This document shows, in pieces, positions 1 to 8,288 of a stretch of 64,000 bases of DNA. Within the stretch, counting starts at the first letter, position 1, and each line of letters starts with the position of its first letter. The DNA is from SZAS-18 sp038322235 (GTDB taxonomy: Bacteria; Verrucomicrobiota; Verrucomicrobiia; Chthoniobacterales; SZAS-18). The notes below the pieces were generated by a model. The model ran no database searches and had not been told where the DNA came from. It saw nothing but the letters and a program-made list of their open reading frames with translations. Both the position numbers and the translations under genes were made by a program. Location of the stretch: contig JBBQFQ010000017.1 of assembly GCA_038322235.1 (NCBI GenBank), positions 1 to 64,000 on the forward strand. The letters run 5' to 3'.

Positions 1-130
1 GGGGTGCCGTTAGCCATGCATTAAACAGAGCATAACACATTCCCTCCCATCCGCTTGCCTATCGTTTTATCACAAATTTTACCAACCCAGCTTTCACCAC
101 CAGAATTCGTCCCAAAACCCGCTTATCTTA

Positions 131-580
131 GTGCCATTCGTGTCAGCCATCGCAGACTTCATCCGCTTACCCGCCAGCGCGGTCGGGCAACTCCGCTCCA
201 ACTACGATGAGACGATCGCTGGTCAGGGCGAGTCCGTCGCCCAGTACGACTGGTCCGGCTACGTGTTTGGCACACTCCTTCCGTATCTCGGCGAGCGCGG
301 CATTCAGCTCATGACGTCACCTTACGATGAGTTGACGGCTCACTTGTGCGATTCCCGCGGGGCCACTATTTTCATTTTCACCCCATCACACCGGGACGCC
401 TACCTCACGCTTCTTTCTCCAGAGCATTTTTCAGCGGGCGAGTTGCGCGACTACTTCAACAAATTCAACGCGTGCAACGAGGCGGAGGTCGGACAGGCGA
501 TGCTTGACGGCATTGCTTCTATCCAGCAGAGCCTTACGGCGATCGACGGCAATTCCGTCATTTTATTTAGCATCGGCTGA
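131..580 (+). CDS. hypothetical protein, 149 aa
   Basis: I do not recognise the family. The product is a soluble-looking acidic protein without signal peptide or membrane segment. It has a mixed helix/strand composition and a C-terminal half rich in acidic helices (residues about 95–130). It is the first gene of a run of small orphan genes. Directly after its stop at 578–580 the sequence stays open in another frame (residues SAEFHSKSRSFESFGDDAL onward, to about 782), which looks protein-like. The gene may therefore have been longer and lost its C-terminus by a frameshift. Base composition is lower in G+C than the housekeeping genes further on, in keeping with an accessory region. Confidence 0.5.
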   Translation: MPFVSAIADFIRLPASAVGQLRSNYDETIAGQGESVAQYDWSGYVFGTLLPYLGERGIQLMTSPYDELTAHLCDSRGATIFIFTPSHRDAYLTLLSPEHFSAGELRDYFNKFNACNEAEVGQAMLDGIASIQQSLTAIDGNSVILFSIG

Positions 581-791
581 GTTTCATTCCAAGTCGCGGA
601 GCTTCGAGTCGTTCGGCGACGACGCGCTTTCTCAAATCATGGGCCACTACGTTCGCGTCCTCAGCACTTCATCCGACTGCATCCCGCTTTCCGTGCTCCA
701 ATCGGCGCTCGAAAACAACAAGCCCTCCCTGAAGCGACATTCGGGCCAGCCTCTTTGCCAGTGGCAGCGATCGCCGAGCTGACGCGACGGA
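581..791 (+). pseudogene. possible frameshifted continuation of the upstream orphan gene
   Basis: Past the stop of the 131–580 gene, the third forward frame is open to 782 and encodes a plausible peptide (for example DDALSQIMGHYVRVLS). It has no good start codon of its own. A one-base frame change near 570–580 would join the two. A further frame stays open past 792 (residues DQYEKLMIECIRATS), antisense to the end of the next gene, so the strand assignment around 790–860 is not certain. This could also be coincidental open sequence. Confidence 0.25.
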
Positions 792-1160
792 TCAATATGA
801 GAAGCTCATGATTGAGTGCATCCGCGCGACTTCGAAAGCCAACGCTTCTCCAATTCCGACGATCAGCGCCACCAAAATGCAGCCGTACGAGACCATGAAT
901 CCCACCGAGCGAAATATCGGAACACGGAATGAAAGAAAATAAGCAAGGAGCGGAATTGCGGAGACGAACCACAGGATACGGATCGTCTCAATGGCGTCCG
1001 TCAGTGCGACTGGGACGCCGGGGACCGGGGACTGGCCAGCGGCCACAACGGCCGTGCCCAAAACGGCGTGAAGCTTCCACGTCGCAGCGAAAGCCGCGGT
1101 AGCAAAAAGGAGGAAGGGCGCAGCGAACTTGAGATGGTTGTAGATCGGCACGAGGGTCAT
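792..1160 (-). CDS. small integral membrane protein
   Basis: The product of about 122 aa has hydrophobic segments near residues 10–27, 55–72 and 78–100 and no recognisable family. The start at the ATG at 1160 (MTLVPIYNHLKF) is chosen because the 28 residues upstream, in an alternative reading from 1244, are proline-rich and not membrane-like. It is transcribed against the surrounding orphan genes. An antisense frame overlaps its last 70 bases, so the C-terminal end is the least certain part. Confidence 0.4.
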   Translation of the reverse strand: MTLVPIYNHLKFAAPFLLFATAAFAATWKLHAVLGTAVVAAGQSPVPGVPVALTDAIETIRILWFVSAIPLLAYFLSFRVPIFRSVGFMVSYGCILVALIVGIGEALAFEVARMHSIMSFSY

Positions 1161-1443
1161 GCGTATCACATCCCCCGGCAGTTCGACAACGCCGAGGCTG
1201 GCGACCGGGCGATCGGCGTCTTGTGGGACCGGCACTGGAAACATTTTCGGATGAACGCGGCAACCGAAGGCAACGCGATTCCCTCGTCCGAGAGGAAGTT
1301 GCCGATCGCGCCAATCCCGGAGTGCGACCCGTCTTTAAAGTCTATGGAGCACCCGCTCGCTCCTGAGCCGAATCAGACGCTCCCGCTAGCTCCGGCCATG
1401 CCTGTGCGTCGCTCGCTCATGTTTCCCGCTGAATCACGGACCG

Positions 1444-1872
1444 GTGGTCTCTGCGCGCCGCGTTAACCCGCCTGCGGTGAAAATTCTTTCTGCAATCAGC
1501 TTTACCGGTGCTGGCGCCGTCGGCGGCTTGCTCGGCGAGTTGTGGCGCTTAAATCACGGCGGCCCCCCAGCCGATCTGGGCGTCGAGGGCTCGGTTGTCG
1601 GGCTGGCCCTTTTCGGCGTGCTCTTCGCTGCCATGATTTCCTGGTAGGGCGCAGTCTCGCGGTGGATCAGGGACGAGAGCGAGCGGGTTGGCGCGCCCGC
1701 GCTTTCGGCGGGACTGGGGCTACCGTTCTGGTTCGTCTTGCTGCCTCTGCACGAGTTGCTCCGCGACAAGTTGGGTTTCTCGGACGGCATCTTCTTGGTC
1801 GAAGCGGCGGCTATCTGCGCGGTGTCGTTCGAGATCATTCGGTTTTCATCCAAGGCCCGCACAAAGACGTAA
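1444..1872 (+). pseudogene. small membrane protein gene interrupted by an in-frame amber codon
   Basis: The first 67 codons encode a membrane-like protein ending AMISW, followed by TAG at 1645–1647. The same frame then stays open for 74 codons to TAA at 1870–1872 and encodes another clearly membrane-type stretch (for example GLPFWFVLLPLHELLRDKLG and a helix ending IIRF). Hydrophobic periodicity continues on both sides of the stop, so this was very likely one protein of about 141 residues. Either a point mutation inactivated it or the base is a sequencing error. Family not recognised. Confidence 0.5.
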
Positions 1873-2019
1873 GAGCGTGACTTCGCAGCGAAGCCGGCGC
1901 GGAATTTTGATTGAACGAGTCCGGCAGAAGGTTGCGCGATTGTCCGATCGCTGGTCGCTCGCATTGGCCTCGACCCCTGCGCATCGATCACGCAGGCTCC
2001 GCCAGAAGTATCACCCCCT

Positions 2020-2421
2020 GTGCCTCCGAAAAAATTGAAATTCCGCACCCGCCTTCTCCTGCTGATCGGAATCTGCGCGCTCCTGAACGCGTGCTCGACC
2101 CAGCACTCGCAGGTTCTGACCAATCTGCCGCCTCATCGCGGAAAGGTGTTCGTGACCGAGCAGTCGCTTCCTCCAAACGTGGAGTTCGAGCTGATCTCCA
2201 CGATTGAGGTGGGCAAGAGGTGGTACGGAGGGTCTTCGAACGCGATCACCTCGATGGCGGATCGGGCGCGGGAACTCGGAGCCAATGCCGTCATTCAGGC
2301 GAAGACCTGGTTTGCCCCATCCGGGTTCGCCTGGGCCGCCCCACACGCCTCCGGGCAGGCCGTCCGCGTCAAAAATATGGCGGCGCTCGAGTCCGCTTCC
2401 GTGCCGGGGAACTGGCAATGA
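2020..2421 (+). CDS. small lipoprotein
   Basis: The 133-aa product begins with a basic N-terminus and a hydrophobic core ending in a lipobox (LLNAC, Cys about residue 25), so Lgt and signal peptidase II should process it into a membrane-anchored lipoprotein. The mature part contains RARELGANAVIQAK, a motif style seen in small envelope lipoproteins and YbjQ-like proteins in which a helix ending in LGANAV precedes a strand. That similarity is impressionistic, and I cannot name a function. It lies 71 bases upstream of another membrane gene on the same strand. Confidence 0.6.
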   Translation: MPPKKLKFRTRLLLLIGICALLNACSTQHSQVLTNLPPHRGKVFVTEQSLPPNVEFELISTIEVGKRWYGGSSNAITSMADRARELGANAVIQAKTWFAPSGFAWAAPHASGQAVRVKNMAALESASVPGNWQ

Positions 2422-2492
2422 CGACCGGGCTCGATCCCCACGACTGAGCCGATCAGTAAGGGCACCCGACGATCTTCGGAACAGGCCGCGCC

Positions 2493-2921
2493 ATGAAAAA
2501 GTTGATCTGGCTCGCGATGTTCGCGCTGGGTTGGTTGCTGTTTCTCGCCGTCTACTCCCAGATGTTGGTAGCCACGGCATTCTTCGGAGGTGGGCGCGCG
2601 GTCGCACTTCTTGTCGTGTTTGGCACCTATCCAGTGGCCCTTCTGAACTTTTTTACGCAGCTTTATTGTGAGGGGGCGTATGGAGCGACGCAGGCCCCCC
2701 AATACCGCTGGTTTTTTAAGGCCTGGGGCGCTGTGGTTGCTCTCGCTGGAGCGAGTTTACTCATTTCAGTCTTCGTGAGTCTTCGAGTGCAGCCTCCGTC
2801 GCTGGCTGCATCCGCTGCCAATTATCTCGGTGTGGCCAGTTCCTTTGCCAGCATCGTTTGCGTCCTGTCCGCCGGGGTGTTTTCGCTCGGTGCTATCGGA
2901 CGCGGTCAGCGCCAGGGGTAG
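2493..2921 (+). CDS. integral membrane protein, 142 aa
   Basis: Four hydrophobic segments are visible at about residues 3–24, 28–55, 75–97 and 108–135, giving a compact four-helix membrane protein. No family recognised. The ATG start sits directly before a basic residue pair and a strong first helix (MKKLIWLAMFALGWLLFLAV). The gene follows the 2020–2421 lipoprotein on the same strand and may be cotranscribed with it. It precedes a 476-base non-coding stretch holding a large palindromic element. Confidence 0.6.
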   Translation: MKKLIWLAMFALGWLLFLAVYSQMLVATAFFGGGRAVALLVVFGTYPVALLNFFTQLYCEGAYGATQAPQYRWFFKAWGAVVALAGASLLISVFVSLRVQPPSLAASAANYLGVASSFASIVCVLSAGVFSLGAIGRGQRQG

Positions 2922-3028
2922 TCCTGTTTTTCCCGCTCGTTATCTAAAGGCACGCCTCACTTCGCCGAATCAGGCACTGGAGCGAATGGCACGTAAGCGG
3001 AAAATACGGTGCCGGCGCGCTCGGACCG

Positions 3029-3213
3029 GTCCGGAGGACCTGAGACGACTAGCCGGTGCGCGTCAGCCACCGGATCCCCCAAGGCCATCCGTGCGTCCGC
3101 AGGACGCGAGACGGCGACTCTCCCCAGGCGCATCTCGCGTCCTCCGGACGCCCCGAAATGGATGATCGGTCCGGTGGTGCTACCACCGGCTATTCGTCTC
3201 GCGTCCTCCGGAC
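3029..3213. repeat. large imperfect palindrome with nested inverted repeats
   Basis: Four copies of an approximately 18–20-bp word related to GTCCGGAGGACGCGAGACGA occur here. Two are forward (3029–3048 and 3094–3111) and two inverted (3133–3150 and 3194–3213). The inner pair matches at 17 of 18 positions and the outer pair at about 18 of 20. Between the copies lie smaller hairpins: CCGGTG/CACCGG at 3053–3073, and a perfect 8-bp stem CCGGTGGT/ACCACCGG at 3171–3189 with a 3-base loop. The whole is roughly symmetric about 3121. Weaker outer similarity (GAATGGCACG near 2985 and its inverse near 3270) may extend it. No gene is seen between 2922 and 3397. Confidence 0.7.
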
Positions 3214-3397
3214 GAAACATTTGGGAATCTCCACCGCCTCCTCATCTCCGCCAAAACGCCCTCACGTGCGTGCCATTCCGGACTGGAGCGAACCGACGGG
3301 GCGGTTCGTGTGCTATTGGCATTCGGACTTTACTTCCCGCCTCGCCGGCAACTCAGTTTCGGGCGTAAGGCAGCTCCCTTGCCTTCTCCACCAGACG

Positions 3398-3742
3398 ATG
3401 ACTTCCGATCGAGCTTCTTCCAGCCGCTTCCCCTTTGACGTTCTCGTGGCCGGTTCCTGGCCATTCGCGGTCACCGTGCCCATGCTGTTGGTTTTTTGGG
3501 CGTTCACGCTGCGCGGGTCGGCCTGGCTTTTCGTCTATGCCGGGGCGGTGGCCCTATGCGGGCTCGGCGCGGTCCTCATCACCCTCGCCAAGCTGTCCTT
3601 GCTGCGGCGACGCGTGTTTCTTTCCTTCGGAACGCGGCGGCTACCCTTCGGGCGCTGTCGCCGCCTTTACCGCCGTGGTTGGCTGCTGGTCGCGATGGGC
3701 ACGGGCTTCGCGGTGCTCCTGCTGGCGTGCTCGCGCCCATGA
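3398..3742 (+). CDS. small integral membrane protein
   Basis: The 114-aa product has two strong hydrophobic segments at about residues 18–33 and 36–60. A third lies at the C-terminus (about 92–110), after a very basic Arg-rich loop. I chose the ATG at 3398 because the open frame upstream reads through the palindromic repeat region and is not protein-like. The basic loop between membrane segments suggests a cytoplasmic face by the positive-inside rule. Family not recognised. Confidence 0.45.
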   Translation: MTSDRASSSRFPFDVLVAGSWPFAVTVPMLLVFWAFTLRGSAWLFVYAGAVALCGLGAVLITLAKLSLLRRRVFLSFGTRRLPFGRCRRLYRRGWLLVAMGTGFAVLLLACSRP

Positions 3743-3785
3743 CATTTATAAACTGCCGCATCAGGTGCGGCAACGAACGCGGCGA

Positions 3786-3819
3786 CGGGGAACGTTTTTC
3801 TACTGACGCGCGTTCCCCG
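3786..3819 (+). terminator. stem-loop downstream of the 3398–3742 gene
   Basis: CGGGGAACG at 3786–3794 pairs perfectly with CGTTCCCCG at 3811–3819 around a 16-base loop that contains TTTTT. It lies 43 bases past the stop of the preceding gene. There is no T-run after the stem, so factor-independent termination is uncertain. It may be another of the structured intergenic elements of this stretch. Confidence 0.3.
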
Positions 3820-3874
3820 CTCGCGCTTCGGCACTGAGCATGGTCCCATCGGATGCACGCGATTCCCAAGCGCA

Positions 3875-4163
3875 ATGGATGCAAATACCATCTGTCCAAA
3901 TGCGGCTCCCGGAAGCTCCAAGCCCGCGGCAAACGCAATGCACTCTATCCGGTGGGAATTATTGCGATCTTTGGCTTTCCATTCGCGATGCTCCATCAAG
4001 CATCAAGTCCAAGTCTTTTCCACTGCATGGAGTGCGGCTTCAACCTCGAATCGTGAAGCGTCGGGGCCCGAATCGCTCGGGGCTTCCTCTTTTTTTCGTT
4101 CTTGCGTTTGCATTACTGTTCCTTGTCCTGCTCGGACTCGTCCTGACGGCGATATTCTTGTGA
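3875..4163 (+). pseudogene. zinc-ribbon membrane protein gene with two apparent frameshifts
   Basis: Three frames in succession encode parts of one recognisable design. The frame from the ATG at 3875 gives MDANTICPN. A second frame from about 3900 gives CGSRKLQARGKRNALYP, a hydrophobic IAIFGFPFAMLHQ stretch and CMECGFNLES, stopping at 4054–4056. A third frame from about 4053 gives a C-terminal membrane helix ending VLLGLVLTAIFL at 4163. Joined, they form an N-terminal zinc ribbon (CPxCGS paired with CxxCG) plus a membrane anchor. One missing base in the AAA run at 3898–3900 would restore CPKCGS, and one missing base near 4053 would restore the tail. Alternatively the tail is a separate peptide starting at a GTG that overlaps the stop. 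Confidence 0.5.
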
Positions 4164-4299
4164 CAGACCGCCGCAACTGCTGAGCAAACCCAGCAGACCC
4201 CTCCTTTCATGCCTTCGCTTCGCTTAGTGATGCTGGCTGTTCCCGCAGGGTTCTGTCGTGTCCGCGCCCTAGATTCCGTAGAAATGTAAGTGGTCGCAT

Positions 4300-4647
4300 T
4301 TGCGTCTGAAAATTGAAGATGGAGAGGAGGCGTGGGATCTGGAAGACACGGAAGAAAGGGAGAGGAACGCCCCGGACTACTACCCGCTTCCTTCGCGTGC
4401 CATCCGTGCAGCTTTGCGAGTTGGAGACCGCGTCGAACTGTTCGTTCGCTTTCGTGGCCAGGACGCGCATGGCCCATTGCTCCAGAGTGAACGCCCCTCG
4501 TTTACGGTCGTCCAAACGACCGATGAGGGCGGAAGGGGCAGTTTGGATGCGCCGTCTTATTCTTCAGGGTTGCTCGGATCCGGAGACACCGTGCCGTTTG
4601 AGGTGCGACACGTCTTCAGAGTTCATTCAGCACCTACTCGCGAATGA
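4300..4647 (+). CDS. DUF2314-like small protein
   Basis: The 115-aa acidic protein starts at a TTG. No in-frame ATG lies downstream of the stop at 4279, so the N-terminus may be longer or truncated. Its layout is an acidic helical lead (EEAWDLEDTEERERNAPDYY), a segment with RVGDRVELFVRF, then SERPSFTV, GSLDAPS and GDTVPFEVRHVFRV. This pattern resembles the DUF2314 family, whose members often carry a GDLVKL-type strand, a WV.V strand and a closing GD.V.F…HV. Family members often sit as single genes or among polymorphic-toxin immunity genes; nothing here proves that role. Confidence 0.45.
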   Translation: MRLKIEDGEEAWDLEDTEERERNAPDYYPLPSRAIRAALRVGDRVELFVRFRGQDAHGPLLQSERPSFTVVQTTDEGGRGSLDAPSYSSGLLGSGDTVPFEVRHVFRVHSAPTRE

Positions 4648-4876
4648 GGGCCAACTGAGCGGGGCCGACGGAGTCATCCGCACAGCCGTTCATCGCCGAA
4701 CCGACGGATCGGCGATTGGATTGGACTCTCCCAGAGCGCCGGGTATTTTCCGCCCGCGAGCATGACCGTTCCGCCGAGGCTTTGCGCCGCGCGACGAAGT
4801 TCGCAGCGGCCGCGTCAAAACCATTCCGGGCGTGGAGGGTCTTGCCCGCGTCAGGCGTGCTGTTGCCAAATGAGGT

Positions 4877-5158
4877 ATGAGTTCGACATCCAAAACGGAT
4901 TACCGCGAAGGCCAATACCTTCAGCTGATAGGCATTCGCGCGCCCGTCGCACTTGGAGAGTATTTTGATTCGTCGATGATCGATGTCGCTTACCTTTTTG
5001 TCGAGGGAGAGTCACTCAAGGTTGAGACCGATGTAGGTATCGATCTTCGCGATCCCTCTGACCGAGACTGGTTCTTGGAGACGGTGCGGCATGCTTTGGA
5101 TGAGTGCGCTGAAGGTGCCGCGGAGATGCGCGTCGTCATTGACGGCGCTCTGGCCTAA
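4877..5158 (+). CDS. hypothetical protein, 93 aa
   Basis: This is a small acidic soluble protein beginning at the ATG at 4877, with a strand-rich first half (GQYLQLIGI, ALGEYF) and an amphipathic helix near residues 60–80 (RDWFLETVRHALDECAEGA). Family not recognised. It is the last of the small orphan genes before the conserved genes begin. The following 218 bases to the MATE exporter stop hold only a weak 5-bp hairpin near 5208–5222. Confidence 0.5.
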   Translation: MSSTSKTDYREGQYLQLIGIRAPVALGEYFDSSMIDVAYLFVEGESLKVETDVGIDLRDPSDRDWFLETVRHALDECAEGAAEMRVVIDGALA

Positions 5159-5376
5159 CGTCGCGATTTGCTCCGCTGGGAAGCCGCAGTAACGGCGCTC
5201 AAACCGGCCCGTCAAAAACGGGAGGGAGACGGATCGCTTCGCTCCCGGATCGACGATCAAATTCCGTCAGCCCAGTCGGGGTGGCAATGGATGTGGCTCG
5301 GACAAGGCCGGCGGAGCGCCCGCGATCCCATGGTTGGCGCGAGAATCAGACATGACACCGCTCAGCGCAGCGCGGA

Positions 5377-6735
5377 TCAAAGCGGTGCCGGCGTGGTTTC
5401 CCCGGGGAGGCGGAGACGGAATTCGCGCCGGACTAGGAGCAGGCTGATGACGACCTGCAGCGCGACGGTCGCGACCGACAGAAACCAAAGCTGGTCGAGT
5501 GCGAAATCGGGCTGCCGGGACAACCAGAGGGCGGGAAACGCAAAGGTGACCAGCCGGGTGGAGGTGCTCAAGAGCGAGGGCCACGTGTTTCCGAGCCCTT
5601 GGAACGTGCTCGAACAGGTGAAGATCAGACCCATCGCGACGAAATTCCACGAGATGATCTGGAGATAGCGCGCGCCGACCGCGATGACCTCCGGTTCCGT
5701 CGTGAACAGCCCGATGAGCGCATCCGGCCGCCATTGGCAGACGAGCGTGAGCGCGAGCATGATGCCGCTCCCGATGAAGGCGGCAGAACGGAACGCTTCC
5801 CGCACGCGGGGGAAGCGACGCGCGCCAAAGTTTTGGCCGACCACCGGCGACGCGGCGAAGGCGATCGCCATCGCCGGAAGGAACATCGACTGCATGACGC
5901 GCGTGCCAACGCCAAACCCGGCCTGCGCCGCGGCGCCGAAGTGACGGATGATCCAGTAGATCACCGCCATGTAGACGAACATGAGCGCAAATTCGCCGCC
6001 GGCCGGGAGCCCGATTTTCAAGATCCGCGCCCAGGTGGGAAAGCGCGGATGCCACTGCGCGGGATCCAGCCGGACGTATTTCTCAAGTCGAACGAAATAG
6101 AACGCGAGCACGAGCACGCCGACGGCGATGGAGATCGAACTGGCGAGACCCGCGCCCCCCGCGCCGAGCGGTCGTCCGGTTCCGCAGCCGGCGATCAACA
6201 CGGGCGCGAGGATGATGTTGAGCAGGACGGTGAGCGCCTGCACGAGCATGGTGGGCTGAACGATGCCGGTGCCGCGGAGCGCGGAGCCCATCGCAACCAT
6301 GGCGAATTGCAATCCGAGTCCGGGCAGGAACCAGTAAAGATAACTCGTCCCCGCGGCGACCGTGGCCGCATCGGCACCGAGCGTGGCCATGTAGCCGGCG
6401 GTGCAGGCGTAGCCGCCCACGAGGACGATGACGCCGCAGAGCGCGGAGAGGAGCAGCGACTGGTTGAAGACGAGATTTGCGTCCGGTCGGTCGTCCCGAC
6501 CCACCGCGTGCGAGATGAGCGCGACGATGCCCACGCCCAGCATTTGCGTGAGCGAGAAGACGACGAACATCAGGTTCCCGGCGGCGCTCACCCCGGCGAT
6601 CGCCGCGTTCCCGAGCCGCGAAACGAAGTACAAATCGACGACGTAATACAGCGTCTGCAGCAGCATGCCCGCCATGATGGGCACAGCCATTGCGACGAGC
6701 AGTTTCGGGATCGGTCCCTGCGTCAGGTCCTTCAT
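5377..6735 (-). CDS. MATE family multidrug/metabolite exporter
   Basis: The 452-aa membrane protein has about twelve hydrophobic helices arranged as two MatE halves. It should exchange cytoplasmic drugs or metabolites for Na+ or H+ across the inner membrane. Family features include an N-terminal PIPKLLVAMAVPIMAGML segment, YYVVDLYFVSRLGNAAIAGV in the first half, and FGVGTRVMQSMFLPAMAI followed by VVGQNFGA in the second half. I start at the ATG at 6735 (MKDLTQGPI) because this is the usual MATE N-terminus; 25 residues upstream in frame look untranslated. It follows pepA by 125 bases on the same strand, possibly cotranscribed. Substrate cannot be read from the sequence. Confidence 0.92.
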   Translation of the reverse strand: MKDLTQGPIPKLLVAMAVPIMAGMLLQTLYYVVDLYFVSRLGNAAIAGVSAAGNLMFVVFSLTQMLGVGIVALISHAVGRDDRPDANLVFNQSLLLSALCGVIVLVGGYACTAGYMATLGADAATVAAGTSYLYWFLPGLGLQFAMVAMGSALRGTGIVQPTMLVQALTVLLNIILAPVLIAGCGTGRPLGAGGAGLASSISIAVGVLVLAFYFVRLEKYVRLDPAQWHPRFPTWARILKIGLPAGGEFALMFVYMAVIYWIIRHFGAAAQAGFGVGTRVMQSMFLPAMAIAFAASPVVGQNFGARRFPRVREAFRSAAFIGSGIMLALTLVCQWRPDALIGLFTTEPEVIAVGARYLQIISWNFVAMGLIFTCSSTFQGLGNTWPSLLSTSTRLVTFAFPALWLSRQPDFALDQLWFLSVATVALQVVISLLLVRREFRLRLPGETTPAPL

Positions 6736-6860
6736 GGGGCAGTCTTTCGCGGGAGGAGAACGGGCCTCGAGTTTCTGCAGGGCAAGCGGGCACGCGAGCT
6801 TAAAAAGCACGCGAGCCGACGGCGCGAGTCAGGGGTTGCCTGACCCGCGTCGGCCATCCG

Positions 6861-8267
6861 TCACAGGCTGCTCAGATACTCGAGGATGGTCCGCACGGCG
6901 TACCCGGTCGCGCCGCGGGCGTGGACGGCCGTCTCCTTTTCCGACGCCGCCGGTCCGGCGATGTCGAAATGAGCCCAAGGCGTCTCACCGACGAAGGTCT
7001 TGAGGAACGTGGCCGCGCAGTTCGCGCCGCCGGGGCGGCCGCTGCTGTTGCGGATGAGGGCGATCTCGCTGCGGATCTGCTCCTCGTACTCCGGAAACAA
7101 CGGCATGTGCCACAGCTTTTCGCCCGCGCGTTCAGCGGCATCGAGCAACGCGCCCTTCAGCGCCATGTCGGTGCTCCAGAGCCCGGCGACATGATCGCCC
7201 AGCGCGACGACCGCCGCGCCGGTCAGGGTCGCGAAGTCGATGATCTGGCGCGCCTGCACGTCCTTCACCGCGTAGCCGAGCGCGTCAGCGAGAATGACGC
7301 GGCCTTCGGCGTCGGTGTTGTTGATCTCGATCCGCTTCCCGTCGTAGACGGTGATCACGTCGCCGGGCCGATAGGACAAGCCGTCGAGCAGATTCTCCGC
7401 GGCGGGGACGATGCCCACGACATTCAGCTTCAGCTTCAGCGCGGCGATCCCGGCCATCATGCCGAGCACGGCGCAGCCGCCGCATTTATCCCAGACCATC
7501 GTCTCCATGCCGGCACTGGGCTTGATGGAAATGCCGCCGCTGTCGAACGTGACCGCCTTGCCGACGAGCGCGATCGGCGCCTCGTCCTTCGACCCGCCGT
7601 TGTACCGCAGGACGACCAACCGGGGCGGCCGCGCGCTGCCTCCGCCGACGGCGAGCAGGCCGCCGAACGCGCCCTTCTTCAGCGCCTTCTCATCGAGCAC
7701 GGTGAGCGCGAGCTTGAACTCTTTCGCGATGGCCGCGGCCGTCTCGGCGAGGGTCTGGGGAAAGAACAAATTCGGCGGCTGGTTCGCAATCTGGCGGGCG
7801 CGATTCGCCGCCTCACCGATGATTCGCCCGCGCTCGGCTTCCGGCTTTGCCGCCGCGACCTCGCTCTCGCCGACGATGATCTGGAGCGACTTCAGCTCCG
7901 GCGTGGACTTGTCCTCGTTCTTGAAATCCTCGAAGCGGTAACTGCCCGCGAGCACCCCCTGCACCGCGGCGCCGACGTGAGCCGAGCGCCCGCGGAGATC
8001 GAGGGCGACCTCATCGCGTCCGGCCTTGCGCAGCGCCTTGGCCGCCGCGGCGCACGCCCGGCGGAGGATGTCCGAGGTCACCTTCGCCGGATCGCCCAAG
8101 CCCACGTAGAGCGTGCGGTCCGCGTGCACGCGGAGAAGCGAGTTTGGCGCGAGGGAGAATTCCTTGTCGGTCGTGGCGAAAGGAAGCGTTTTGCGCTGGT
8201 CGCGGGTGACAGGCTGGATCGTGACGGAACCCGCGCGGGCAAGGGCGGCAGAGACGGTAAGCTTCAT
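6861..8267 (-). CDS. pepA: leucyl aminopeptidase (M17)
   Basis: The product is 468 aa, close to the family norm of about 480–500. It removes N-terminal residues from peptides in the cytoplasm with a two-metal centre. The C-terminal catalytic domain (about residues 160–460) carries the M17 signature NTDAEGRVILADAL, preceded by the metal-site lysine and aspartate segment KAVTFDSGGISIKPSAGME. PGDVITVYDGKRIEI is also typical. The N-terminal macro-like domain is more divergent, as usual. Only 21 bases separate it from the lipoprotein gene upstream, so the two are likely cotranscribed. Confidence 0.95.
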   Translation of the reverse strand: MKLTVSAALARAGSVTIQPVTRDQRKTLPFATTDKEFSLAPNSLLRVHADRTLYVGLGDPAKVTSDILRRACAAAAKALRKAGRDEVALDLRGRSAHVGAAVQGVLAGSYRFEDFKNEDKSTPELKSLQIIVGESEVAAAKPEAERGRIIGEAANRARQIANQPPNLFFPQTLAETAAAIAKEFKLALTVLDEKALKKGAFGGLLAVGGGSARPPRLVVLRYNGGSKDEAPIALVGKAVTFDSGGISIKPSAGMETMVWDKCGGCAVLGMMAGIAALKLKLNVVGIVPAAENLLDGLSYRPGDVITVYDGKRIEINNTDAEGRVILADALGYAVKDVQARQIIDFATLTGAAVVALGDHVAGLWSTDMALKGALLDAAERAGEKLWHMPLFPEYEEQIRSEIALIRNSSGRPGGANCAATFLKTFVGETPWAHFDIAGPAASEKETAVHARGATGYAVRTILEYLSSL

Positions 8268-8288
8268 GCCCGCACGGGAACCCGGAGG

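Noticed and set aside
1..5376. Integron cassette array
   Set aside because: The small orphan genes and palindromes suggested it, but I found no paired RYYYAAC/GTTRRRY core sites. A lone GCCTAAC at 5152 has no partner, and no integrase is visible.
6921..8266. Long open frame opposite pepA
   Set aside because: Shadow of a conserved M17 gene; Arg/Asp-rich and without motifs.
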